From assembly GCA_022747635.1 (NCBI GenBank), contig JAKTNV010000078.1, forward strand, positions 1,240,001 through 1,304,000: 64,000 bases of DNA, written 5' to 3'. Below, in pieces: positions 26,301 to 36,560 of this stretch. This DNA comes from Hetaerina americana (lineage: Eukaryota > Arthropoda > Insecta > Odonata > Calopterygidae). Every line of letters begins with the position of its first letter. The first letter of the stretch is position 1. The notes below the pieces were generated by a model. That model was given only the letters and a program-made list of their open reading frames with translations, was not told the DNA's origin and made no database searches. The position numbers were made by a program, and so were the translations under genes.

Positions 26301-26899
26301 TAGTGAGTCATCTCTCTCCTCCCTAATTCAATAAACCGCTTTTCTACCAGAGGTAACGTCTAATTTTAATTAATTTTTCCCTTAATACGTGCCATCTAGC
26401 ATTTATTGCATAAAATATTGTCAAGCCTATCATTAACCATTTTTCACTTTTGATGTCATACAGATTTTATTATATCAGTCAACAAAACTTTGTTAAAACA
26501 CATCTCAAAGTTCTCAAATTTTGATGAAAATATAGATAATTATTAATATCCTTAAATTCAACATCATCGCATTGTGATAGCGAGCATGCAATGGCAAAAT
26601 AGCAATATGGCAATGCCCACGTATTAGCAATGGAGGGATTATGCTGGAGCAAAAATCGCGGCAGCCATGGGTGAGGGGAGTCGTATCTGTTTACATATTC
26701 CGCGTTACACAGGAAGAAAAATTGAGAGACTCCCAGCGAACTCGATTTCAAAGTCATTTACCAGGATTCCGCCCCCCACGATTCCCTTCCACAGTTTATA
26801 TTCCCAAGTATGCGGATAAGATAATTTATATTCGCCCCGTTTCTCAGCGGTTAGTATTCATAAATTGTGCCCGAGAGGGCGAAAGGAGGTATAAATATT
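23351..26899. other. non-coding, nothing recognised
   Basis: AT-rich DNA with a purine-rich patch at 23690-24000. I could not match any frame to a known protein. Confidence 0.5.
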
Positions 26900-27260
26900 G
26901 TCCACTCTATTTTTCATATCCTAGGTTCCCCGCCGATGGCTCCAACGTCTCCCTTTCTCCTCCAGCCTCCCTTCGCATAATGGCCCATAACTCGGTAGAG
27001 ACTGCCCCGTTGCCACCCCCTCATGGAATGCTTACTCTCTCAGTCTGTCCGTCCTACTCCCCTACATCCCCACGCCTCCCCAGACATCCCTGGGGTTTTT
27101 TCCACCCGCGTCGACTCCTCAGAACCATCCACTCCCCTATCTTTTCCTTCCCTTCCCGCCGAAATCCTCGGAGACTCCCACCCTTCCTCCTCGGCGCCGC
27201 CCACTTCGTTCCTGCGGAGCCCGTCGGGAAATTTACCGCGCCCTCTCCGGGGAACACGTA
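26900..27260. other. pyrimidine-rich island
   Basis: C/T-rich on the + strand with several CpG. It is overlapped by a 206-codon frame on + and 97-144-codon frames on -, all compositional. No domain is recognisable in any of them. Confidence 0.55.
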
Positions 27261-27884
27261 GCCACTTGCTGTGGATGGGGAGGCGAGGGAATCCGGAGCA
27301 AATAAAAGGAAATAAACAATAGGTGCACATACGCAATGTATGTACATAGGTAGGCATGTATCGATCGCAGCAAAGCGCTCGGGAGTTTTTTTTTCTCATG
27401 CGGTGAGGTAAATTGAAACAAATGCACCCGTGGAGATTATGTTTGCCACCCTTACGCGTAGCGCGGGAAAACATTGATTGCCAAGTGTGCGAGGTTGCGC
27501 GTGAGTTCGTGCTTTTTTTGTCCCTAGTCCGGCTGCGGCGGAAATTGGCATGAGTGTCTTGGGGAGTGCCTTTACGTATGAAGCTGCCAAGGTTTTGGCT
27601 TTACCTCCACGCTACGTGTCTTCAGTAAACGTCGGTTACACCCACTGCTGAATAACACCTTAGGATGAGATACGGGGAAAATCTAAGGGGAGACAAAAAT
27701 AGGAATATAGGAATTCATCCTCAGGGGAATATTTTTGTCAGAATTCTAAATTAACATTTATATAACTGTTACTACTTTTCAGACCCCGTTGTCATCGAGT
27801 ATAAAATGATCTTTTGCGAGCATCAGAACAGCAAAGGAAATTCTAAAAAACGATTAGTTATATGCATATATGTGCATGCAGTAA
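27261..27884. other. non-coding, nothing recognised
   Basis: Mixed-composition DNA between an island and a SINE copy. No recognisable feature. Confidence 0.5.
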
Positions 27885-28095
27885 TCAACCCGAAGTTCGG
27901 ATTGGTAGGTGACGGTAGAGTTTACCCAATACAGAGCACGACGGCGAGTGAAATTCACGCATCAGGGTAGGGGAGTCCTTTCCCTGTGCCGGTTATGGTT
28001 TCCTAGGAAAATCTGATACCCGAAAAATCACAAAGCTTGGATGGAGCGGAAGGTGCCCAAACAGGCGTGCCCGGAAATCGAACCTCTAATCAGTA
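27885..28095 (-). mobile_element. tRNA-derived SINE, copy 2 of a pair
   Basis: Read on the minus strand it begins near 28090 with ggttcgatttccgggcacgc, a B-box-like word. It then shows the same body as the copy at 23148-23350 (gatttttcgggtatcagat, cctaggaaacc, gggaaaggactccccta). The A-box end seems truncated. The two copies are clearly diverged, so the family is not young. Confidence 0.6.
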
Positions 28096-28377
28096 AAGTA
28101 ATATGCTCTTTATCTGTACTTCGTCCGCACACATTAAATTTTGTTAGTACTGCAATTGCAATCCCAAAATTGTCTAGCTTTCTTCGTAATCCGTTCGATT
28201 TATTTTTTTTCTGTTGATGATAAAATAAAAACCAGTTTGTAAGAAACGATATTAGACTTCCTTAAAAGCCTGCTATTTTTTGACCTATACACTTTTGACC
28301 TATACCTTACCTATTAGTAGTAATGTATGTAGTAGAAAAGCATGCAAAAGAGCTTACAGATTTTTTACATATAACTG

Positions 28378-28391
28378 TAGGACATTAATAT
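28378..28391. repeat. 14-bp target duplication, left
   Basis: The sequence taggacattaatat occurs here and again at 28596-28609, exactly bracketing the palindromic insertion. Confidence 0.9.
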
Positions 28392-28438
28392 AATGAAAGG
28401 AGAAACTTTGTAATTCCACATAGATTTATTCGACGGAC

Positions 28439-28471
28439 GACCTAGGTTTCGACGTGGCACGTCATCATCAG
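28439..28471 (-). ncRNA. hammerhead ribozyme motif (minus arm)
   Basis: On the minus strand CTGATGA (28465-28471) is followed by a stem gacgt-gcc-acgtc, then GAAAC (28446-28450), CTAGG and GTC. CCTAGG is self-complementary, so stem III could form between two molecules, the dimer mode described for minimal hammerheads. All invariant core bases are present on this arm. Confidence 0.72.
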
Positions 28472-28504
28472 GTGATGATGACGTGCCACGTCGAAACCTA
28501 GGTC
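28472..28504 (+). ncRNA. hammerhead-like motif with altered core (plus arm)
   Basis: The mirror copy on the plus strand reads GTGATGA where CTGATGA is required; the rest (stem II, GAAAC at 28493-28497, ctaggtc) is intact. Loss of the core C predicts little or no cleavage. The change sits exactly at the junction of the two arms. Confidence 0.6.
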
Positions 28505-28595
28505 GTCCGTCGAATAAATCTATGTGGAATTACAAAGTTTCTCCTTTCATTATGTTAAGTCGATTCCATGAAGTCACGCCTGAGACAACGAATTA

Positions 28596-28609
28596 TAGGA
28601 CATTAATAT
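28596..28609. repeat. 14-bp target duplication, right
   Basis: Perfect copy of 28378-28391. Confidence 0.9.
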
Positions 28610-31600
28610 TCTAATTAACCCTCGCATATTTCCTGATCTTACAAAATCCGAATGAAATACGCTTTGAACGAAAATTTATTAGTGGTACATGCGCACTTGC
28701 CAACTTATTATCTGGTTTTATTACAAAAACCCCAGGAATATTATGAGGTATCTTCGTACATGTATGGCAGGCAGAATAAAAAGCAACCCGTCGTAAGAAC
28801 AACCCGTAGTGTTATCCAGTTACAAAATAGAATGAATTGAAAGCACTTTCAATTTAAAAAACAAAGCAATACTCATATATATGCCTGGACATAAATTGAG
28901 CTGATGGATTATTATTAATGGAGTAAACGATGGTTCTACGAAGAGTCTTCTACGAATGAGATCGCGTAAGACGTCGCAATCTAAGCCTCTTGTCCTCGAT
29001 TGCCAGTAATTTACCAACCGAACATAATTATCCGAGTCACTAGGCTTCCAGCGGAAAATCAAACGCTCAAGGAAAACAGAACTATCAGGCTTTACTCACA
29101 TGTTTTAGACACTTTTTTAGCATCTGGTGGATTGCGTCCGTACCCGTCGGCTTCAGGAATCGCACGGGACGAGCTACCGTGAGTATCGCGCTACGGGGTC
29201 CGCAACAGGCACGGCCAGTCACTCCAGTCATCCGCTTTCACGGGTAATCGCTTCTCGAGCAATTTCCTTCATCTATGCATTTGCACTCACATAATTTCAT
29301 GCTAATCACTTCAAAGTACGAGTACTCTCCTGGTCATAATATTAGACAATTCATTTACTTTATTAATTTCTTTAGAATGAACGACTTCGGGAGGATACAA
29401 ACGACATCTATCATGTAAGTACGCAGCATACAACAGCAGATGTTTAAGGCTTGAATTGGGGAAATTGCAGAAAATATTTTGTTTGCGTTTACGTTATGTA
29501 GGTTTACTCAACAAATGCTACAGATTCACCACAGTTCACTTACTAAATTATTTTGGAATCTACTTTCGTTTGCTGTCATACCTTTATAATACCGTAGATT
29601 TTAATAAACTTGGTAAAACATAGGCTGAAGTAGGATCACATTTTCGAAGCTCTATGGAATATACAGATTTTTTATATGTAGAGAGACGTAGATGAAATGT
29701 TAGAGATCATAAATGTTTCCCAATACGTACCGGTATGTAATTGACATTGGTAGGCGTTATCATTGATGTCGAAAAAAATATCATGTTGTGTATGTTATGA
29801 AGTAAACTTTGAAAGGAACGAAATCAAAACTGTTTTGCGTTTGACAAAGAAAAGTAACAGGAAAAGTATGTGACAAAATCACATTTACCCTTTCTAAATT
29901 CCATTGAATTCCAGTTCGGAATCGTTCACAACCGAGGTAGCAAAACAAATCTGCTTTCAGCCACAATAGTTAGAAAGGCCTGAAAATGTTGGTGAAATGC
30001 CAATCTCGTCATAACTATATTTACTTTATTGTCAATATCACATTCATTAACTGCGAATCCTGTGGGGGACGCTGAACCCATGCTGATCTCGCAATGTGTC
30101 AACAAGTGACCTAACCAATCAGCGGCCATAACGTTTTAGATTTCTCGACAATCAACCACACACATGCAGATATCTGGTATGAGTGACAGCAACACTGAAC
30201 TCATAGGCATATTTTATATCCATCATGAAATTTAGTAAATACTTCATTTATGACCGACGATGATAGTTGCTAGCCCAAGAATCCATCATGCTGCGCTGGC
30301 ATATAGACATTTTCTTCGGTTGAATGTAAAAGGCAAAGTAGATCATTTCATAATTTGGCCCATATAGAAAATAGATCAGCACACTTCACTTTGACATTAA
30401 ATTCAACTATGGTAAAAAAAATCATTTTAAGGTAAATTACTTCATTTCTGCAGAGGTATGAAAAAAATGTCCCTCAGTCTACTCGAGGAGTTGTTACGGT
30501 CCACCGTGTAAAAATACTACAGGCTACTCAAAGCACATTTGCCCTTCCTGAATGTGCCCACACAGGTATTTTATGCTTCCTGTGTTGACTTGTAAGATGC
30601 GCGCATGCATAAAGCACACGAGATTTATTTAAAGACTTTTCATACCCTTTGCCATGAGCAGGTATAGGTAATTAATGATTACCATTAGTGTTTCTGAGTG
30701 AGAAATTTCTCGTTGAAAATTAGACAATATGACTAATGCCCCCAATGAAAATCTGGGATTCATCAATTTTTCTAAGTGTTTCTGTACAAAATATTAGGAG
30801 AAATTCTACTAAGATAATCGGGGTAAGTATTACAGTTGGAATACTAATAATAGCCTAATTAGAAGAGGGAGTCACAGTAATAATCATTTTTAACCGCAGT
30901 CAAACGGCCAGATTGAAGATAAAGCCAGACATACCAGTAACATACATATGATTAATATCCTGAAAGGGTATTTCCCACACTTCACGTCTACAAGTTTAGA
31001 TTTTCGTAGAAACAGCCTTTTATTTGCAATGGTATTGTTCTTTTAATGTAATCTCCTATTGAACGTAACAATTTTAATGCAGCTGTATACGCTAGACCAG
31101 CAAATAAATTTGCATTGAAAACGTCAAAATGTAACCAAATAGAATAAATAACATTTTTGAGAAAGAGTTAATTTGCACAGATATTTCAAAATAATAATTT
31201 GAGAAAGAGCATTAATGGTACTTATCATCTTATTTTGGAAAAGAATTTGTTTTAATAAGTACATGAAGTTCGGGCTGCTGGTAATCTCAATACAAAACGG
31301 TTTAAAACATTATTATGGATTTCATTGCTGACCTCCCAATGACAGCCTACTGCAGCATCATAAAAAAACCATAAAATATTGTACTCCTTCACAAATAAAA
31401 ACTGCGCTCAACATTCTTAAAATAATTTACTAATTGTGTAAAAATGTATTGAAGATACATTTTAATTTATATTTAATAGTTTAATCACATATTTTTTCTT
31501 TAAGCCAACCAAACTGCATACATACAATCGAAATAAAAATCACGTCAAATATTTCCTCGCTAGTAGAATGTAATTTTCTTGAAGAATAATGAACATGGTA

Positions 31601-31646
31601 AAAGCTAGTTGAGAGTACTTCAAGCTATTAAGACTACCTCGACAAG
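28610..31646. other. non-coding, nothing recognised
   Basis: AT-rich DNA; open frames are short and without family features. Confidence 0.5.
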
Positions 31647-31647
31647 A

Positions 31648-31738
31648 GCAGTTTGGTAGATTGCAAGACCTTAGGGAAACGGCCATGAACAACGGTTTCC
31701 CCTGATGTACCAAATGTCACAAGTAATCTCCACAGCAC
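31648..31738. repeat. hairpin-forming repeat, unit 1
   Basis: The unit runs from gcagtttggtagattgcaag to cctgatgtaccaaatgtcac and can fold on itself through tttggta/taccaaa. It is a diverged direct copy of 31862-31953, about 214 bases downstream. Confidence 0.6.
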
Positions 31739-31861
31739 ATAGCAGTAGCAGAACGTCGTGGCACTTGTTAGACAATAATTCATTTACTCTACTTGCTACG
31801 CAACTCTCCGTCTAGCCAAGTAACGCACGAAGTTAATCTCCGTAATCCTGATAATTATCAA

Positions 31862-31953
31862 AGCAGCCATTTGGTACATCGCAAGGCATCAGGTAACAAT
31901 CAGAAATGACTGCTTCTCTTGATGTACCAAATGTAACAAGACATGGGCACAGC
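31862..31953. repeat. hairpin-forming repeat, unit 2
   Basis: The arms catttggtacatc and gatgtaccaaatg pair perfectly over 13 bases, separated by about 40 bases. It is a direct repeat of unit 1 with matching flanking words (cacagca). Whether it is a MITE, a duplicated small-RNA hairpin or a protein-binding element cannot be told from sequence alone. Confidence 0.6.
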
Positions 31954-32167
31954 AGGCTCTAACTTTTCATTTTTCAAAAAGGATAGCATACACAATGGAT
32001 AATATTTTCAAACAAAAATTTCTGGTTATACACTGTTGCCCTGAGATATCTTTATTGATGAGAGTCATAATTAAATAATTCATGTTTAATTGATGTAAGT
32101 GCGTGTGTTAAACGGGTTGAATGAATTATGTGATCGCCCATACCTTGATATCATAGATTTCCCAAAC

Positions 32168-32179
32168 ATAATTATTTGT
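32168..32179. repeat. 12-bp target duplication, left
   Basis: ataattatttgt here and at 33186-33197 brackets the Penelope-like element. Confidence 0.88.
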
Positions 32180-32272
32180 TTGTTGTCTCAGGCGTAACTT
32201 TGTGGAATTTGCATAACATATTGAAATGTAATGAAATAATTGACTTTGTAATTCCACACACTTTATTTAAAA

Positions 32273-32961
32273 CCTTAAATAAGCTTTCGGCATTTCATGC
32301 AATGATCCACCGTTTGACCGCTATCCCTATGTCAAAATTCAATGTAAATAAGGAACTTAATGTAATTAAAACGTTAGCAGTAAACAATGGGTATTCAGAA
32401 GATCTAATAAATAAACTTTACCGGAATAAACTTACAAAAATAGCCTTAAGCCACATTTACAACCCCGAACATGTAAAAGATCCCACTGCCAAATGGCGGA
32501 GAATACTATATCTTGGGACTATTTCTCAAAAAGTAATTAAAAGTTTACCTAAAGAAAAAATTAAATGTGCCTTTTACAGTCGTTCATGCCTTAAGAACCT
32601 GATCTCTCACACTAAAGACAAAGTCCCCGAAAACGAGAGGAGTGGAGTGTATGAGTTAAAGTGCTCGGATTGTAGCACAAAGTATATTGGACAAACAGGA
32701 CGGAAATTTAAAGAAAGGATTAAAGAACACCAAACATGTGTAAAAAATAAGAACATAACATCCCTCTTTGCAAAACACCTCATCGAAAGTGATTACAAAA
32801 GTGACTTTGTGACAAAAATTATTCATTTTGAAGAAAAAGGTCAAAGGCTCGATGCTTTGGAGCAGTTAGAAATTTTGAAATGTGTCCGTTGGAAAGATGA
32901 TCTTGCCAACGAAATTTTGTATCCCTCCCACTCCCCACTCCTAGACCTACCACTCTTCTAA
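32273..32961 (+). CDS. Penelope-like RT C-terminus plus GIY-YIG endonuclease (5'-truncated)
   Basis: The open frame technically begins at 32176, but its first 32 codons are the antisense tail, so real element coding begins near 32273. The segment KLSAFHAMIHRLTAIPMSKF and the following NKELNVIKTLAVNNGY is the characteristic end of the Penelope-like reverse transcriptase. The endonuclease follows: GVY and YIG separated by 10 residues, a CSDC pair between them, Arg in GQTGRKF, His in IKEH, and a downstream Glu in LDALEQLEI that fits the catalytic Glu. The frame ends at DLPLF. In full elements this protein copies the RNA at a nicked target; this copy can supply at most a nuclease domain. No frame breaks remain, suggesting modest age. 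Confidence 0.88.
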
Positions 32962-33090
32962 ATCAAAAATGTAATTCTCTTTTCTTCCCAGCTACATTGT
33001 AACCTTTTTACCCCTCCGACCTCCCTCTCTGACCAACCCCCCCCTCCTATGATCAGAAGGTATATATAGCCAGCGTGCTTCTATGAGGAC

Positions 33091-33128
33091 CACCTGATGA
33101 TGACGTTCAACGTCGAAACCTGGGTCGT
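33091..33128 (+). ncRNA. hammerhead ribozyme motif in PLE 3' region
   Basis: CTGATGA (33094-33100), stem II gacgt-tca-acgtc, GAAAC (33115-33119), then CTGGGTC with the predicted cleavage after GTC at 33126. Stem I can start as CAC with GTG around the cleavage site. Stem III would be CC/GG with a two-base loop, too tight for a monomer, so a dimer (near-palindromic CCTGGG) is more plausible. Hammerheads are known from Penelope-like elements, and the position downstream of the ORF fits. Confidence 0.75.
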
Positions 33129-33185
33129 GTGTTTTTAAATAAAGTGTGTGGAATTACAAAGTCAATTATTGCATTACATTTCAAT

Positions 33186-33197
33186 AATTATTTGTCT
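33186..33197. repeat. 12-bp target duplication, right
   Basis: Perfect copy of 32168-32179, immediately after catttcaat of the element tail. Confidence 0.88.
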
Positions 33198-33559
33198 CGG
33201 ACAGCATACATGACATTTTAACCATTAACGAAATTTTCTGAAATATCTGAGAGCAAAAGGAGAAATAGATGTTGAAAAGTAGGTGATTGAAAGCAAATCA
33301 GGAGAAACCAAATTCTGAAACGTGATATTAAAGGCAGTGGGAGGGTATTAAAAACATCCGACAGTATTCATGGTCCATTATGAAACTAATGCGCATGGTT
33401 TTATTGTGACGCGACTATCCATGACAGCGAGGTAAAACCGGTCAAGAAATGTGGTGAGGGACCTGCCCTTCCAACACAGCCTATTTACTTGCTAGTTTAC
33501 TCGAATCAGTCTGAGTGGAAAGACGTGCCTCTGGGTGAAGAGTGATTTTCGACTTAGTA
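33198..33559. other. non-coding, nothing recognised
   Basis: Short stretch between the PLE and a mariner fragment; it may hold the outer end of that mariner, but no inverted repeat partner was found. Confidence 0.4.
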
Positions 33560-33679
33560 ATACGACGCGATGAAGCATTCGCTTGAACAGCGGTACGCCA
33601 TCGAGTTTTTGCGTGCAGCTTGGAAAGAATGCAACCGAAACATTGCAGATGCTTCAAGAGGTCTTCAAGGACGACTGCA

Positions 33680-33687
<8 letters not shown>
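33560..33687 (+). pseudogene. mariner transposase N-terminal fragment, frame-shifted
   Basis: One frame gives MKHSLEQRYAIEF and, after a shift near 33610, another gives CVQLGKNATETLQMLQEVFK. Together they spell the first helix-turn-helix region of a mariner transposase. The sequence then dissolves into a TA microsatellite and nothing of the rest of the gene follows. Unlike the other mariner remnants it reads on the plus strand. Confidence 0.75.

Positions 33688-33738
<51 letters not shown>
33685..33738. repeat. (TA)n microsatellite
   Basis: About 26 TA units directly continuing the mariner fragment. Confidence 0.95.
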
Positions 33739-33739
<1 letters not shown>

Positions 33740-35779
33740 CTAGTATGCAAGCACCGTGTACTCAAGTACCATAGGCGTAGCTACAATTTTAAAGTCAGAA
33801 ACACATCATATGACGGAAATCTACAGATTCCATGGAAATATCACTATTTTTTTATTAAATTTATCTAAATTATTGTATATTTCATGTTATTTAACTCTTT
33901 AATTTCGGAAAAAACAAATTGCAAACAAAATAACAAAATAGATTTAAGAGTATCGTCAATATGACTCGTTACTGATTTCATTGAGTAAGTATTAGTCTAT
34001 TTACTTTAAAACACACCACTACATCTCTTTATTTTCAATATAGACGCGATTAAAGCATACCCAGAGAAAACAAAAACCTTTACATCACATTATTTTCTTC
34101 CTTCAAATCTCTTCGGCTGGAATTTTTCCATTCAGTGAATTTTAAAGCTCCACTGAGTTGTGCAAGTCGAGAGAGGAAGTATTTTTTTTTTAGAAGTTGA
34201 TGCCAAATCCAGAAGTGAATCACAGATTAATATGGATACAATGGGCGGTAAAGCTCTTGCTACTTCATGCGAGAATAACAAATCCATGTATTTTAGCTGG
34301 ATGATTTCCATCGCCACCATATCTAATTAAAGCTGCAGTTTTCACCCTCTCTGCCTGGCTCTCCTGTTCGAACCGAATTGAAGAGTGCATGAAAACGCTC
34401 GTTATCATGGAAACGGGCGAGACACAGGTCTTCATATTTAAACCGTAATGTGCCGTCGTAAAATTTATGGAGGTGGTTTCCATACCGAGGGCTAAGTCCT
34501 CTTATATTTTCAGGATTGTGCTTTATGAAGGGTGCCTCATGAAATTCGTTGCTAAGCCGCATTTCGTTCGATTCTATGAAGTGGAATCATAACCATTTAT
34601 CGAATTGTTAATGCCCTTTATAATTACCTAAGTAAAGTACGCAATATAATGTTCCTTACAGAGTTGTTTACGGAATTTCAATTAGGATATAATATTATTA
34701 ATGCCCTTATCCTGAAGATTGTTCATCACTAAACCGTGAACTAAATCAAAAAGTCTGACAAATCAACTGACTCCATTTTAAAATTTTGATTTAATTATAT
34801 CTTCAAAATATATACTTATTTAATTTTTAAGGGCTCAAAAAGTTTATTAAAATTAAATAAATCTGAATTTTTATAAATGAATACATATTTATGCAAAAAA
34901 AATGTCTTATTAATTTTTTTCAGCTTTTGGAGAAAAAAATATATATTGCATTTTTTAACATATATGCACGTACCACTCTTTGAAATTAATACGCAGACAC
35001 ATGCAGCGACCTATTTTACTCATGAAATACTATTTTTATAATGCCGCGGCCAGTCTTACACATCTTCGAGTAACATATTCATTTCTGTTTGTTTTCGAGT
35101 CAATGTCTGCCTATTTCTTTAGTATTACTCCCGCAATGATTTTGTACGAGATCACACTTTTGGTGAATGCTGGATAAAATGAATTCACCCTGGATTATGT
35201 AAGGTTGGTGTTTCATCTTTTTCATAAGGTTTGCTTGGGAACAGAATATGGTAAGCAGAATCATCATATAAAGCACTCTTTCGGGAAAAAGTTGAATTTC
35301 TGCAAGCGGCACTGGACTTGAGTTTGGATATTGCATTTAATAATTATTGACTTAAAGCGATTGGTTCTATAATAGATTTCTGTTGCTATAATATTTCTGG
35401 AATTACATCAGTTGACTATTTTTGGGCATTAGAATTTAAAACATAAACGTAGTAATTATTAAAATCACCATTACCTAAAAAATGTACATGTATTATTTTG
35501 TACCTTGAAATTTGTGCGAAAGAGAGGCAATTTAAAATCAGAGATTTAAAGCTCATTCAAATATATATCGTGACTGAGAATTGGTTCCAATCACTAAGAA
35601 TTGCCAATATGACAACGTCAATATCCACGCATATCCTCATCAATGACTCATCAGCTAACGATTTTTTCCCGTTCTCGCCGGAAAAATTTCCAGCATCCGC
35701 GTACCCGCAAAAAAATCTAATATTAAATGGCAGATTTTTATCTGTACTTTTCAGCTCTCCTATCAAGAATGCTACCGCT
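33739..35779. other. non-coding, nothing recognised
   Basis: AT-rich DNA. Frames near 34265-34562 on the minus strand have no recognisable family features. Confidence 0.5.
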
Positions 35780-36560
35780 CCCCTTTTTGCAGTGCGTGAC
35801 CCGTGACCTCGAAAATTAAAGCACAGTCCCGGAAAATGCCTTTCGGGACGGTTTGCCTTTCGATCGTAGCTCGACTGGCCGCGGGAGAGGGAGGGCGGAG
35901 AGGAGAGTCAGGGCCAGAGAGAGGTAACTCTCTGAACTCTCCGAAGCCACGTTAACGATTGCACGTGACGCAGGGGCCTCGCGAGAACCTCTGCGTCGTA
36001 ATTGTTCCGTGCACTCTCGTCTCTTTGCATCAGCCAGGGATGCGCTCTACCGGCAATGCTGGGGAGTAGAATAAAAAGGGACTGTGGAACGACCAGTGCG
36101 ACTGACTGACCGTTCTCTTCCTCAATAGTCGCAGTTTTTAGGAGCGTAGAGTATTTTTTTATGACCTTCGCCATGCGTCCGTCCTCCTGGTAGACTTCCG
36201 CAGCTTTGACCCGACGGTGTGGCTGTTATTTTTTCCCCTCGTCCTCCCCGCGATCGGAAAATGTAGGTCCACTCCACTCGTCACTTTCCTCGTCTCTTTT
36301 CTCTCTCATTCTCTCTCTTTCTTCTTCTCCCCTCCCGAAAATTCCAACCGCATGACAGGACGTCACGGCCCAGTGGAGAATCTCAAGAGTTGACAGTGTT
36401 TTAACGTTTTCCAATGCGCCGTCAACGGTAGCGGATCGTATATGGAGGGGGGGAAGGAGGGGACTAAATGGTTTCGACGTCTGTCGTCGAGCGTTCTAGC
36501 TGTTTCCGAGCACTTGAATCATTGAGCCGTTAAGGCCTTCCCAGGTCGGGGAGTCGTCAA
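35780..36560. other. GC-richer island with purine/pyrimidine runs
   Basis: CpG-containing DNA with a GA-rich run near 35885-35925 and CT-rich runs near 36230-36335. A TATA-like aataaaaagg lies near 36070 with a weak initiator-like ccagtgcg 20-odd bases on. I regard this as suggestive only. No exon is recognisable downstream. Confidence 0.4.

Larger units (their letters stand above)
28392..28595. mobile_element. Penelope-like element foldback, tail-only insertion
   Basis: A 204-bp insertion made of two inverted copies of one tail, meeting at 28471/28472. The left arm ends at aatgaaagg. The right arm matches it and runs on for about 44 more bases (ending cgcctgagacaacgaatta). That extra piece recurs at the left end of the coding PLE at 32180 (tgttgtctcaggcgtaactt in inverse), so it is the genuine end of the element family. 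No protein is encoded. The 14-bp target duplication shows it arrived as one integration event. Confidence 0.88.
32180..33185 (+). mobile_element. Penelope-like retroelement, 5'-truncated, with inverted left tail
   Basis: The insertion starts with an inverted tail copy (32180-32272), continues with the end of the RT-endonuclease ORF and a 3' UTR, and ends in the sense tail (33134-33185). The two tails match in inverse over about 50 bases (gactttgtaattccacacac against its complement) with one mismatch. The inverted left copy extends about 40 bases further out than the right one. The 12-bp target duplication shows this is one integration product. The element is missing most of its reverse transcriptase, so it is not autonomous. 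Confidence 0.92.

Noticed and set aside
26641..27261. 206-codon plus-strand frame
   Set aside because: Half of it crosses a pyrimidine-rich island and the other half has no family features; overlapping long frames exist on the opposite strand.
31648..31953. CRISPR-like array from the spaced repeats
   Set aside because: Only two diverged units, in a eukaryotic genome, with no regular spacer arrangement.
36060..36100. TATA-like and initiator-like pair as a promoter
   Set aside because: Both matches are weak and no transcript, exon or conserved context supports them; mentioned only as part of the island.
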